Source of the DNA: Selaginella tamariscina
Taxonomy: Eukaryota > Streptophyta > Lycopodiopsida > Selaginellales > Selaginellaceae
Reading direction: 5' to 3'
Assembly (NCBI GenBank): GCA_003024785.1
Contig: PUQB01000017.1
Span: 750,521 to 814,520 of the forward strand
DNA: 64,000 nucleotides
Each line of letters starts with the position of its first letter. Within the stretch, counting starts at the first letter, position 1. This document shows positions 11,523 to 25,600 of this stretch, in pieces. Under the pieces are notes generated by a model. That model made no database searches. It worked only from the letters and a program-made list of their open reading frames with translations, and was not told the origin of the DNA. The translations under genes and the position numbers were made by a program.

Positions 11523-11598
11523 CCATAAGAAGCTATATAAAATATATATGAGGGTACTTCTCTTAATTTTGAAAATATATATATATTATATCTTCTAA

Positions 11599-12647
11599 AT
11601 TTAGTTGTTCTTTTAAGATTATTTTAATTAACTTGAAATCTTATTAGAGAAAAGAAAAATAAAAACATTATATTCATTTATATAACTATTAATTGTGAAA
11701 GTAAAATTTGATGTGTTAAGCCATAAAAATATAAAAATTTAATGTTTGTTTAAACTGTTGTAAAATCTTGATTTTAAACATGCCCAGCGCCAGCGAAGTC
11801 GTTTTGGCGACTGATGTTTTTGTTAAGATTTAAAATTTGTTTTAAACTACATATACATAGTGTTTTTTAATAACTCAATCTTTTGCCATTAAAACACTTA
11901 AACTTTAAACGATGTGTCTAATAAAATGTTTAAATATTTAACTGAAACAGTATGGGTTTTAATAAAAATAAAAGAATCATATATATATATATATATAATA
12001 TATTAAGAATATGCTTAAAATATAGAAACCTTTAGTTAAATACGTTATTTAATTATTTGATTTAATTTTATATTAATTTAGTACAATGGATAACTTTGTT
12101 GGATTTAAACACACCTGCTTATGCTAATATTTGTATATGTTTAATTTATTTTGTTTTATCTCACTGTGGGTATTAAATAGTAGATAATATAATTATTAAA
12201 TCCGATGTGTGTGTGAACACATAATACACTTCACAATAACACATCATTATTTACCCATGTATGGTGAGTATATATACACATTACATAGATACTCAGCATA
12301 TATCATAAATATATTCAAAATATATTCAAAATGTACCAAAATAGCAAAACATGTTTTACATATATTCTGGGAGTACTTAAAACGTATTCCGTGTTCAGAA
12401 TAAAAAAGCAGATGTTGTAACCTGTACACATTATATCAATAACACACACACACACACACGCAGGTATGTATTTGTAGAAGAAAAGCCAAACATTCATTAG
12501 ATTCCTCAAACAAACTATATACATATTGAGAATATGCACGTCTATGTGTGTGCCTGTAGAGTTATGTATATGCATACAGGTATACATATCTATGAATTTC
12601 ATATATACACGCACCATTTGTATATTTATGTGTTCGTACTTACACGT
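11599..12647. other. Spacer between two convergent genes
   Basis: About 1.05 kb of A/T-rich sequence between the 3' ends of PRMT5 and the WD40 gene. It holds (TA)n and (CA)n runs (near 11979-12000 and 12442-12460). No gene is supported; presumably it contains both 3' untranslated regions. Confidence 0.6.
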
Positions 12648-12919
12648 CTAGTTGCGGAGGGAATAGACGTCGATACGCATGCCATCACCGGCAGCAAATA
12701 GAACATTCCTTGGTGGAGACCACTTCAGGTCGTGGTATTTTCCGGCATGACGGCCGTCGGCAAACGGCTCCGCAAGCCGAGCGAACGGTCGAGTTTTGGA
12801 GAAATCCGTCACGTATAGTCCACGTAGTGTGCTTACAGCCGCTATTCCTGTGCCCGCTTTCAACGCCACCTACACACACATACACATATACACTCTATGT
12901 ATACATACCGTATTCTATA

Positions 12920-12995
<76 letters not shown>

Positions 12996-13648
12996 TTAAT
13001 ATTGCGCTATCGTCCAATTGCAACGACGATACGGGACTGCAAGGACCATTCTGTACATGAAGAAACACAAAGTGTGAAGAAGTATATATAAATATAGATA
13101 GACACGTACAAACACACTTCGGACTACATATATGATGTGTATATATATATATCTATGTACCTGGGTGAAAGTTCGATAATCCCATCTGTGGATAAACTTA
13201 TCCATGCTTGCTGAGATAATCATGCTTGTATCTGTAGCATCTAGGCATGTAACCATTGCATCATGTGCCTGTATTCTGCCTGTCTTCTTCATGCTCCCGA
13301 ACATTCCTGTGCGCAAAATATACTCAAAACAAACAAGTATACATACAGATGTGTCTTTGTGTAGGTATACAGAGCAATACACAAACTCACATACAAATGT
13401 ATATATAATAGGGGCCAAATGTTATTGCAACAGCAAATCTGTTACTAGAGACACGGACAGGGACGAGAGAGAGAGTTAACATATACATATATATCATACA
13501 CGCATGTGGTGTACATATATACATGGTTATAAAGAGTGGTATTTAAATAAATATCATAACACATACTGTTTCTCCGGTCACACAAACGTACAAGCAACAG
13601 CACCCAGGGGATGTTGAATGTGCGCATGTGTCTGTGTGCATACACATT

Positions 13649-13701
<53 letters not shown>

Positions 13702-16144
13702 GTATAAATATAATGTACGCACCAACAGATCGGTCAGCACGACGATCCCAAATACGAATTGTGCAATCTCTCGAAGCCGACATGAAGATGTTTTGGTTTG
13801 TTGGGAATAACGAAAGGCACGTAATGAGGTCCTAAATATAGTAATAATCAGTAATTAATATAAGAAAATAAACGTAGTGAAATATAATGATGTGTGTGCT
13901 GAATGTGTGTGAGAGAGAGAGAGAAAGAGGGGACGTACATTTTTACAAAATATACTTAACTAAGGTTAAACTACCTCATGGTCTGCATATTGTCTCACAG
14001 GCTTCAAGTTGCTGAAAGAGGTTGCTGTAATGTCATAGTAGCACACTCTTTCTTCCAGAAACTGGGTACTGTTGAAAAAAAAAAAAGAATATTACTGTCA
14101 ACATAAGTATATGCATTTTTATTAAATATATATGATAATTCTCCAATGTGTGTGTGGAGACAGAGTGAGAGAGAGAGTGCTATTTCTATTATATATATAT
14201 GATAGTTCTGCAATGTGCGTGCGTGTGTGGAGAAGAGAGAGATTACGCTTCATTTGATCGAGTGGTTTCACCAGTAATGAAAGCAGGCTCCTGTCCTCCA
14301 TTGCCTAAGATACATTAAATCCATGTCAATACCGTAACAAAAACCTAATCAGATGGTGTACATAGTATAGGCCATTATTTTGAATATGGTTGGTGTTTTT
14401 GTACAGAGTATATGTGTGTGTGTGTGTGTGTGTGTATGCATGCATGTATGTATGTATAGATAGACACACACACACGCACAGTGCATATACATGTCTGCAT
14501 AAGCACATGTATATACCTAACTGTTTATATATCCAGAGTCTCACGTGTCTTCATATATTATCTGTGTATAGATATTTACACAAAAAATGAAGTGTGTTTG
14601 TGTATGGGTACGTATTTACAGTTATCATACCTATGAGATCTTCCAACTCAACTCACAAGCATGATATTGTACTGGTCTAGTGACTAAAGAGCTAGAACAA
14701 GAAAATGTAACAATCTCCTCATCCAACGTCAAATTTCACAAGTTGTACGACACAATCACACGTAGGCATGAGCATGTATGTATGTGTGGAATAACCTGCG
14801 CTGATGAAAACTTTGATGCTATGCATATACTCTATAACCATACTACAGGATTAAATATATCAGCTTTAATCTTAAGTAAAATGCATACCTTTATGCAAGA
14901 GACAAGTTTTGAAGACTCTTTGGGAAGGCAACCTTGATCAGTCCAGCCGGTGCCGGAATATCCATAACGGAATATGCAGGGTGGTGGCACAATCCCAATC
15001 TGATTCATTGATTCCTCTTTCGCTACTCCACATACTAGTAGCATATTCGACTGAATATCCATAGAGCATGCATAATGGTGTGGCAAATCTAGATTATCCG
15101 TAACCTGCATAAAGCAGTTAATACTTAAACTTCAGTAATCGTTCTTTCGTGTGTATGTGTGCGTCGTGCGTGCGTGTGCAGGTTACCTGACCATCAGATG
15201 ACCAGATGACAATCGATCCATCTTTCCCCCGCTTACAAGTTGGTTCCGCTTGGAGTCTGGATTAAAGTTATAGGTCAGCATATGTTATGCATTATTAGTG
15301 TAATACATTCAATATAAAGTATACACTAATATTAATAACTGTATCCATTTACAAATGCATACACACACAGGCACCCACGCACGTACGCACACAGGTGTAT
15401 GCATGCATGTACAACATACATATACACACACATATAGGAAAGAAACGTATTGAAACTTACCATAAGACATGGCGAACACAGTGCTCCGATGGCCAAGATA
15501 AGAATCCATCGCATAGAGTCCTTCGAAAGATAAAAGATCATGAATATTTGATTGATATAAAAGGAGTGTATTACATCACACACACACATATATATGTATA
15601 TATATAGTATCAATATCACAGTATATTTACCAGAATGTGTAGGTGTTTCTTCGTATATTGACCTTGTTGACCCCGCTTCGGAGGAGGCATTCCATCCCAT
15701 GCTTTCTTCGATGTAATTAATGTCATATCTGTAGATATATATAAAATTAGGCATACATGATGCGAGTGCGTGCGAGTTATATATGTATGTATGTCTGTGT
15801 ATATATTGTAATGTGAAATGTAAGAAATTAATTACTGAAAATGCGACTCGTTCACGGTTTGAACAGCAACGCGCAACTCGTTAAGGATGACGGGGTCACA
15901 TTTGTCGTTTAACTGTAAAAACAATAATCGTTATAATAATACATACATTAATTCTACATGTATTGCAAGGTAATAATAGCAATTATACATACGTATGCAT
16001 GCGTGTTGTTATAAACATACAAACATATAGACACATGCACGTAATTGTCGGAAAAGAATATTAGCACATGTACAGACACATGCTAATTATTTACAGACAG
16101 ACAGACATATATATATATATATATATATATATAACATGTGCATA

Positions 16145-16188
<44 letters not shown>

Positions 16189-17532
16189 CGTCTACACACG
16201 ATGCACATGTGTACGTATGCTCATACTTGTTGCAAGCAGAGTTCGACAGTCTTTCCGAGCATTGTAACGGCTGCACATCGATTCTCTTGCTTACGCAAAA
16301 GTGTAATAATTGATGAGACAGCACCTGAGACAATTTTAAATCGTTAGCAACCTAGGTGCACATACGCACAACTTATAGGTGTATGCAGTATGTGTGTATG
16401 TATATTTATTTATATTTCTATTTATTTATCTATACATGTGTGTGTGTGTGTGTGTGTGAATATCTCTCACACACACACCCACACACACAGACCTCCTATC
16501 GGCACAAACTCCATATGAACTAACGATGCAAATGCTTCTGCATATGCGAAAAACTCCATGCGACTTGCATCAATCGATCTTTTTAACGTGAGGTGCTTCA
16601 AAACCTGCAAAGTTCACAAACTCATACATATATACATATGTATGTAGCAGCGATAAAAGACAAATACATACCTTCGGAATAAAAATTTCTTTCATTTTGA
16701 TTTTTGCTCGTTCCGGAAGCCTACATGAACAATGCACAAGAGTTGATACAGACACGTATGTATACGTCAATATACATATACCTCTATGCATGCAGTGTAC
16801 ACTTGATAAACAACAGATCAACCAGACATGTATATACAAATACCTTATATGTGTGACGTGTAGATAAGATACCTTGGAAATAACAACATGTATGGAACGA
16901 CAGTCTCCTGACGCATCACCATTTCCCGACTAAAGATTACGTCATCAAATGCAGAAATCAGGTCTTCGACCACCTGGAGCAATAATATTCATACATACAC
17001 ACACACATATACACCACACAATCCATATATTATCCCTGCGTGTGTTTTGCGTGCGTGCGTGTAACTTAGTACCATTCTGAAGGTTCAAGGTCCGTGATAA
17101 TAGTAGTAATCTCAGAAGAAACTTTCTCAAGTTCATTTGCATCTTTTAAACGCGATATAAGTGACACAAATAGCTTCTTCACATCCCGAGTTTTCACGTG
17201 ATCAGTAAGTAGCCTGATTAGACAAAACATGTATAAGAAATTAACGCTGTTATACACAATAATGCATATATATATATATATATATATAATATATATATAT
17301 ATTATATATATATATATATTATATATAAGAATACGTATCGTATATATACGTTTTAAGAAAGTGTTTACTAATATATACAAGTTTAAATTATTCAACAGAT
17401 AGTGCATTTGGCACTAATACATACAATATTGTAAGAAAATAACACCTGGGTCATCTAAGAAAAGGACACATGGACACAGATACATATCTGGTGTCTATGT
17501 GGTGTGTGTGTATATATGTATATGTATAGTGT

Positions 17533-17599
<67 letters not shown>

Positions 17600-17868
17600 T
17601 AAATGAACTATTTTGTGGACAGCCATGATGAAATTTGTATAAAAGACATCAATGTCAGAGTGTCAAAGCATAAAAGAGCCATATTTCGGCATATATTATT
17701 CTATTTTTCGAGAAATGAAAAAAGAAAATGGGATTAATGGGGAAAATGGAGATAAATGGGGAAAAAAATGTGAATGTGAGAATAGAATGCGTACCTAAGA
17801 GTCTTGAAGAGCTCCGTCACCAGGGGGATCTCCTCCGCCCCGACCTCTACCTCGATGAAGAGCTTCAT
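12648..17868 (-). CDS. WD40-repeat protein with alpha-helical N-terminal domain (17 exons, frame damaged)
   Basis: Exons on the minus strand: 17868-17795, 17213-17073, 16973-16873, 16720-16672, 16604-16493, 16324-16227, 15912-15836, 15728-15631, 15520-15461, 15256-15187, 15104-14889, 14304-14247, 14061-13975, 13831-13723, 13306-13161, 13050-12994, 12869-12648. The product is about 590 residues. The first 250 or so look like a helical solenoid (MKLFIEVEV start, later VVEDLISAFDDV and MRQETVVPYMLLF). The rest forms WD40 blades: KDGSIVIW, SASRDCTIRIWDRR, SASMDKFIHRWDY and a final GDGMRIDVYSL. Such proteins are scaffolds; I do not recognise the family name or complex. Four one-base losses disturb the frame: exon 2/3 junction at 17073, a G-run at 15226-15230, about 14295, and the exon 12/13 junction at 14247. 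Telo-like sequence precedes the ATG. Confidence 0.85.
12919..12993. repeat. Compound (CT)n(CA)n microsatellite at an intron donor
   Basis: About 30 bases of CT are followed by about 40 of CA on the plus strand. On the minus strand the GT donor of WD40 exon 16 (end 12994) is the first unit of the (GT)n run, so this repeat forms the start of the intron. Confidence 0.9.
16149..16187. repeat. (TG)n microsatellite in a WD40 intron
   Basis: About 19 TG units in the intron between exons 6 and 7 of the WD40 gene, preceded by a (TA)n run at about 16108-16132. Confidence 0.9.
17266..17326. repeat. (TA)n-rich tract in the first WD40 intron
   Basis: TA repeats broken by ATAATATA units, forming nearly self-complementary DNA. 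A second (TG)n(TA)n tract lies at about 17533-17597 in the same intron. Confidence 0.85.
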
Positions 17869-17901
17869 CCAAAAGCCCTAACCGGGTTTTAGGGTTCTTC
17901 C

Positions 17902-18032
17902 AAAATGTAGGGACAATATATAATATATATACTTTCATATATATAAATTTATATAGTTTTAAATATTAATACATATATAGTACAATATAACTTTGAGCTT
18001 AAATATCTAACCATTGACCTTATATTAAAATT

Positions 18033-18094
<62 letters not shown>

Positions 18095-19559
18095 AAGGAG
18101 AGAGAAGAGAGAGAGAGAGAGAAACATTGTAGCAGTTTTAGATATTTAAGATATTTAGATATTTAAGCTCAAAGATATTGAGCGAAATATTATACTATAT
18201 ACGTCATCTGTCCTGTATTTTATATATATATAGACAAATATACAGTGTAGAACTATACCATCAATAATTGAACATTATATAGTTTTAAATATTTAATATA
18301 TACGACTGATGACGTATGTAGTGTAATATTTATACACACACACATACGAATATTCACTTATATACCTCAAACCTGGAGCCCCTCTTCGGGCAGTTGGACG
18401 TATATACACACGTATACACATACTTAGAACCAAAAAGTAAGTAAACATTCACTTTTCATATTTATTTTAATAAAATAACAAAAATTGTTAAACACACACA
18501 CACACGCGCACACACACACACATATATATATAAACTCAACAAATAAGGAATATTCACTTTTTATATTCTTAATAAAATGAAGAATAGTTTCACATTTCGT
18601 ATTCATATTTAATAAAATTAAGGAATAATTAAGCTATTTAGAGAATATTCATTTTTAATGTTAATAACAAACTATTGATAAAATATAAAATTAGTGAACA
18701 TTAACATTTCATATTCTTAATAAATGAGAACATTGACTTTCATATATATCATTTTAATAAAACGAGAGTTAATAACAGATTATTATTAAAAGTGGATCAT
18801 TTGAATATGGCATATGTTAATTTTTAATAATCACAAAATATTAAAATGTTTTATTTTATGTCATAATATATATTATTCCTGAATCAAGTTAAATTTGCAT
18901 AATAATATTTTTTTTAAACTTAATATTTTTTTCTTTAAGAAATACATAATATACATTTATTTCATTTATAACCCATAGATAAATGCAATGATCATTGTCA
19001 TTATCCATTATCCTAATGCAGCCTTATCCTTATCTTCATAGTCAATCGAATCATATAGAAAAGGTTTAATGCATACACATAAATTATGTAAAATAAACTT
19101 TAAAAATGATACACACGTATTGTTTTAATTGGTAAATGATGGTGTAAAATACACAATTACTAATTTGGTTAAGGTTATCTTAAATAATTTATTATGTGTT
19201 TTTGTAAGAATAGTAATGGATTGATTGACCTTGTTGAATTAATAACTTATAATGATAAAGAGACTTGAATAATGTTTTTAGTTATTTATTTAATTATAAA
19301 TGGCATGGTTCACTATATACATATATGTATATAGGTATGTATATAGTATTAAAGAGAACTTATACTCAATTAATAAGATAAAGTTTTTTTGAAATAATGA
19401 AGAACTATTGTGAATATGTAATAAAATAATATTGGTTTTTATGAGAAATATTAATTAGAAAATAATTGTCACGAGCTAATTAGAATAAGTATTTAATAAC
19501 TCATCTGTTATACTCATGAATATTTACTGACTTATCTGTTATACTCATGACCCAACTAT
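17902..19559. other. A/T-rich region upstream of the WD40 gene
   Basis: Microsatellites and A/T-rich sequence only. It contains a (TA)n(GA)n compound repeat at about 18035-18122 and (CA)n at about 18493-18520. No gene is supported. Confidence 0.55.
18035..18122. repeat. Compound (TA)n(GA)n microsatellite
   Basis: A run of TA is followed by a long run of GA with small interruptions. Confidence 0.9.
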
Positions 19560-19649
19560 GACTTATTCCAATTCACCAACATTTTACTTCTTCATAACAA
19601 CTTAGTTTATGTTCCACCTAATAACGCTCGATTTTAAGTACAATATCAT

Positions 19650-20280
19650 CACGACAATCCACTTACTGATCACTTTGGTATTACAAAAATAGTGAAACTA
19701 ACTAACCGTAACTATTAGTGGTCCCAATTATGTCAATCGATGAAAGAGTTTATTAGTACTTGTGATATTTGTGTTTATTTAAAATTCTTCGTCATCACCC
19801 ATATGGTCTTTTTCAACTCCAATAACACTTCATCTCGATGGACTTTGTAACTGATTTATCATAAGTGCAAGGATTCAACCAAGATGAATTCCTAACATGA
19901 TTATTTTACTAGATTTCATAAGATTTTTAGAAAGGGTTTCTATGATTGGCATTTAATAAGCCACACTCGTGACATTAAGTAAAAACTCTGACATAGACTA
20001 TTGATAATGTCACATCATTTAAACTCCAATAACACTTCATCTCGATGGACTTTGTAAATGATTTATCATAAGTGCAAGGATTCAACCAAGACATGAATTC
20101 CTAATATGGATTACTTTATTAGATTTTTAAAATTTTTAGAAAGGGTTTCTATGATTGGCATTTAATGAGCCACACTTGTGACATTAAGTAAAAACTCTGA
20201 CATAGACTATTGATAATGTCACATCATTTAAACCGATAAGTTCTTTTCAATCTCAAATAACATTAAAAAGAACTCCAAAC
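19650..20280 (+). pseudogene. Degenerate Ty3/gypsy integrase fragment
   Basis: A plus-strand frame with stops shows the integrase zinc-binding region: a His-containing HFGITK start near 19668, then a CDIC pair near 19761-19772, followed after about 25 codons by a SSRWTL-like start of the catalytic core. This matches the HHCC-to-DDE order of LTR retrotransposon integrases. No LTRs or other domains are found nearby, so it is an isolated relic. Part of it is duplicated in tandem. Confidence 0.55.
19815..20232. repeat. Tandem duplication of about 207 bp inside the integrase relic
   Basis: 19815-20021 is repeated at 20022-20232. Both begin AACTCCAATAACACTTCATC and end near CACATCATTTA. They differ by a few substitutions and small indels. 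Confidence 0.9.
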
Positions 20281-20929
20281 AGATCTTAATTTAGCACATA
20301 GTTGATGAGAAATATAAACCTAAACTATTTGGTCTCTCTTTTAGAAGTGACCATACCTCACTAATGATTCACCACAAAATATTAAAAAAAAAGGTAAAAA
20401 ATCTATGCCTAATTTAATAAATATTAGGGTACAAAATTTCAGCTAAAATATTAGGGGAAGTACTAATAAGGGTTGGTTTTAAACATATATAAAATTATAT
20501 TATAGATAATTAAAATATATTAATAAAGACATTTTTTCATTCTCTCCATTCACATTATATTTATATTCCACCGTACTACACGTAGTTCAGTAGTAGTGGT
20601 ACTTTGTAACTAAACTAAGGGAAGTTTATAATTTGTAAAATGTGTTATTTTTTCAATAAATACTTATATAGTATATGTATATATAAATATATGTACTTTT
20701 ATATATATAGACAAAAAATTACAAGTGTATCTTTAATTGCATTATGTCGTTTTAAATATTTAAGATACACGACTGTTGACGTATATAGTCGTTCAATATA
20801 AATATCTAAAATAATGGCTATTGACCTTTTGTATTTTCTATGTATAGACAAAAAATACAGTGTAGTATCTAGTGGATTGTATTAAGTGCAATCAACGGTT
20901 TTTAATTAATGCAAATGACATCTAAAATT
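20281..20929. other. A/T-rich spacer, nothing recognised
   Basis: No open frame, domain or repeat family that I can support. Confidence 0.5.
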
Positions 20930-20984
20930 GCATATCAAGTGCAAATTGATTTGCATACTACTTAACTGCTTTATTTTTTAATCT

Positions 20985-21260
20985 TTTGTAACAATTTAAT
21001 TTATATAATGAATTTTGAACTATAGAATATCAAAGTAAATTTGTCTCTTGTAAACTACTAATTTATATTTCAGCTGACAAAATTTAAAAGAATAATATTC
21101 AAATTTGTAATGTTAAATGTATTATTTTTATTGCTAAAAGTATGTTCATGTTATATAAGTCTGGTTGCTCATAATAAACTATCAAAATTTCATTATTATT
21201 ATTACATATTACAAAATCTTTTCATAATGATTAGTTAATTATTAAAATCAAGATATATAC
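20985..21260 (-). repeat. Inverted copy of the segment found at 26110-26380 and 54490-54740
   Basis: The reverse complement of this stretch matches both other copies. A clear marker is GAGCAACCAGACTTATATA, which reads directly at about 26204 and 54567 and in inverse here around 21155-21173. The neighbouring sequence (from about 21290) is in direct orientation, so an inversion breakpoint lies near 21260-21290. Confidence 0.75.
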
Positions 21261-21289
21261 TAATAAAAAAAATTCTTCTCAGAACCTTA

Positions 21290-22083
21290 AACTCAGCTAA
21301 TGAATATATATATATAACCTAGTCCACATACACACACACACACACACACATGCTTTTGCACATAGAAAATATAACACATATATGTACTTAAATATGCGAA
21401 TGTGTGTTGTGTGTGTGTGTGTGTGTGAGAGAGAGAGTACTTTAACACCTTTTTTGTTTAAACATTTGAAAGAAATCTTTCTTATAAAAACATAGGATTA
21501 AAATAAACTATATTGTCAAATAAGTTTATACTATTTTTTGCCTATTTTAAAGAATAATTGAACGGCTTAATTTTATTTTAATTTTAAATATTGTTTATAC
21601 AAAAATTATAATATACTACTGTTTAAGATAATATTATGGTTTAAGTTTTTTTAATAGGTATACGTGTGCATGTGTGTTTATTTAATATTATGTGTTGTGC
21701 AAGCAAATGCTCACTATTTAATTTTTTGTAATATAAATGTATAATCTGTATAACATAGAATTGGTATGTTAAATAATTTTTCAAAAATAATAATCATATA
21801 AGATCAATAAATCAATATTAATTTAAAGGTATGATAAATAAATTCATTTATTACGAATATAATTCAAATACTCTATTATATTGCAGCATTTATCAATCAC
21901 ATTATGGTTCAGAATTACCAGCAGATTCCAAATGATGACAAGGCATCTTATGAATCGTACGGCGCAAATTCACAGGACCTAGATGTTTGCAAAGTTCGTG
22001 TTTCATTCGACTGGAACTATATTATACACATGTAAAAAAAGAAATAGTTTAATCAGGAGATAGCAAAATGGCAGGATTATAAT

Positions 22084-22125
<42 letters not shown>

Positions 22126-22600
22126 ATATAACGTACAGTGTGTTGTATTCTATATATATATTATATATAATGGGAGTTGTGTACACATAAGTGGTACATA
22201 GGTCAAAGGGTGCTTGTAGATGTTCTAAAATAGTTTTAGCTAAACACTAATGATAATAATTATAGAATTTGCGATTAGTTGAATGGGATTTAATTATTTA
22301 TATTTATTTCAAAGTTTAAAAAGGTATTATTCATATTATATTGAAAGAGTTTTAGATTTACATGTATATCTGGGAATTTGAATAAATGTAACAATGTTTA
22401 AATAGCCATAATATAGTACGATTAAATATCATGAATTGCAAACAATTTCAAATTTCTGTTGATTTTTAAAAACTAGTTTTAGTTTTGAATCGCAATAAAT
22501 TTTAAATTCAAGTTTTAGGAGCATATAAAACTTTCAGAGAGGGTATATACAAAGATAGTAAAATACACTACATATTATATTTATATTAAATGAAATACAT
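21290..22600. repeat. Diverged, partly deleted copy of the exon-block unit
   Basis: It aligns with 26460-28740 and 54820-56960: the TGTGTTTATTTAATATTATGTG stretch, exon block A at 21887, and TAATCAGGAGATAGCAAAAT near 22052. A piece including exon block B is missing between about 21990 and 22000 compared with the other copies. Confidence 0.7.
21887..21984 (+). pseudogene. Exon-like block A, copy 1 (unknown gene)
   Basis: An acceptor-like TTGCAG precedes an open stretch whose frame includes INHIMVQNYQQIPNDD and then SYESYGANSQDLD, followed by GT at 21985. The same block occurs at 27253-27350 and 55247-55332 with the frame kept in all three. I do not recognise the protein. Confidence 0.4.
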
Positions 22601-25600
22601 ATACATAATATATTAATAATTGATAACTGAATATTTATACTTTACACGGTATGACAAATTAAACACCCACCACGCTTTACTCTGGCATATCGTATATGCA
22701 TATTTGTATGTACCTGTACATATGCATGTCATGGGCGCAAATATTATAAAACAAAACACTAACACACACACATATAGAGAGAGAGAGATTCTATACATAT
22801 AAGTATAACAAATGAATAATTCATTCATACACAAGTATATATGTATCTGTGTTGTTTGGTATCAGACACATGTGTGTAACACTAGGACAACTAATGTAAT
22901 AAATTTACAGTTATATGCATGTGAATGCAGTCAATATAATAAATCTTATAAAACATTATCCTAGCTTATATAAGAAAATATGAATTTATTCCAGCTATAT
23001 AGTATATAAGTTTTAACTGTTTTAATTTGAAAGATTTAAATATATACCGCTGCCTGCACTCTTTCGTTTGATTCTAAATAATGTTTTATATTCATAGCAT
23101 TTGACATAGTTATATCGAAAAAATCTGAATCATTTCTTGATTTATAGAAGCTGATAATAAAGATAATTAATTACTAACATTAAAATATATATATGGATGT
23201 ATGTATATGTAATCTTGTTATTAATATAAAATTTCCAACATGGTAAAGTTTAATAAGATCTCATTCATATCACTTTTCTATATTATAAACTGGATTTTAA
23301 GTTTACATATTTACTTAAAATTATTTATTAATCTATATATACTTTCAACACATTATTTATTTTACCAAAAAAGAACTAAATATTAGAACTTTAAGTTATT
23401 GAAACTTTAAGATACACTAATCTAACTACTCTAAAACACAATTTTAAATCATTTAGTTTATTCATTATGTTCAACAGTTATCAACTTCACTATAGTTTTA
23501 GTTTTACAATTCGCTCTCTCTCTAATATATATATATATATATATGAAATCAGATAGCAATCAAGTATACACATAATTGTACATATCCATTTTGAAATTAA
23601 AAAAATTATTATACATTCAATTAGCTAGAATAAATTAAAGGCCAGTATGCAGAAATATTGAAATATCAGTTTGAAATACAAGATTAGTAAATAAATGAAT
23701 AATTTTTAAACATTACACAATAATGAGAATAAAAGATTTTAAATTACCAACTAAGATATGCATATTTATTCAGTAATATATTTAAAATAGCTAAATATGT
23801 TTTTCTACTTGTACACATGTACACATCAATCTCTATGTAGCATACATATAAGATGTCTATTTATACATAAAAGAATCTTACATAATACATAAGAAACACA
23901 TTTATTAAGTGGGTGTAAATAATAAGTTTAAAGTTCATAATGAATAAATAAATGTATAAAATGTATAAAATATATATAGATGTTTATACTTGTTTAACAA
24001 AATAATGCTTTGTCTTTGTTTATGTAACATTCATGTAAAGAATTAATATGGACTTTCAAATTTACTAAGTATATACTTAAAAAAATAGTAATGTATTTAT
24101 ATAAATAAATATGCTTTATTTCACCATTATCTTATAAAATGAAAACATTGTTTTATATAGACCCCAATTATACTCGATGTATATAAAACACACATTCAAT
24201 ACATTATTTTTCCTTATAGCATTAATTACATGTTACATTGAGAAGTCAATGTAACATAGTATATTGGAATTTTTAGCAGATATATTTTGCATATATCACC
24301 TATGATTTATTTGAATGTTGAACACACGCACACGTACATATACATACATACATATATATAGCGTGAACAAGGTTAATTAACAAGAATACTATAGTCGATT
24401 GATATATAAATATACTAGAGAGAGAGTCAGAAATGGGTGTAAATATTTAACCAACATTCTTAATGCAAAATGAAAACTAAAAATGTGTGATCTTAGTAGG
24501 ATCTCATTCATATCACTTTCTGTTATAAAATAGATTTTAAGTTTACATATCTATTTAAAACCATTTATTAATCAACTTTATATATGCTTTCACCAAAGAA
24601 CTAAATATATTAGAACTTCAAGTTATTAAACTTTAACATATACTAATCTAACTACTCTAAACACATCCTTAAATCTTTTAGTTTATTCATTATGTTTATA
24701 ATAAAGTTCACTTAGTTCACTTTATAATTTATAATTCCTCTAACCTACTGTGTTAGTAGAGATTGAGGCAGTATAGAAACATCATGTCTTTGTATCTATA
24801 TAAAATAATATCAATATTGATATATAAAGAGATTGTTCACCAACACATGATATGTAAGATGAGCTACTTGTACACACTATACAGCCTAGATAAAATAACA
24901 GTGTTTTAAAAAAAAATAATTATTTATTAATGTTTTAAGTATGTACAGAAGAATGAAGTCAATATTATACCTGGATTGGAAGCGTTCAATATTTGAGTAA
25001 GATATTAAACGTGGTTTGGGTATTGGGATTTAGTAGATAATAAAATGCATGCTATATAGTTAAATTGTTCAAGTTCATTTGTAATTTGAACTGTACATAT
25101 CCATTTTGAGAAATGAAAATAAAAATATTCTACAATCTAGTTAAAAGAAACTGGGGCATGCAGTGGCGCAGAAATATTGAAATATCAGTTTGAAATACAG
25201 GAATCTAATAAATAAATAAATAACTTCTATTTAATATATTAGTATTCTTAATGAAATGTTTTTAAAAGTACTATAATAGTGCACTGTGCACTTATATTGG
25301 AGTATTTAGCAGATATATTTGGCCATGTATCAAATCTACCTTGTAACCTACAGAGAAAATGATTCATTAGTTCATCCTTGTACGGTTAACTAGCTCCGGT
25401 GTAAATCCCATCTCAGGTGCTATACCTACAAAGTCAGAATGCGCGTGCTTGTGTGTGCGTGCGCGTGCGCGTGCGTATGTGTGTGTATAGCGTAGTTTCA
25501 TGAAATGCATGCTTACTCATGCGAACCTTATAATAATTTAGATGTATACGTATTAAAATTGATTACGAACTTAATAAGGTTCACTTGACATTTAATTTGT

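Noticed and set aside
11523-11598. C-terminal extension of PRMT5 rich in Ile/Tyr/Lys
   Set aside because: Known PRMT5 proteins end with the residues read at 11511-11519; one missing T explains the read-through, so the extension is most likely not real.
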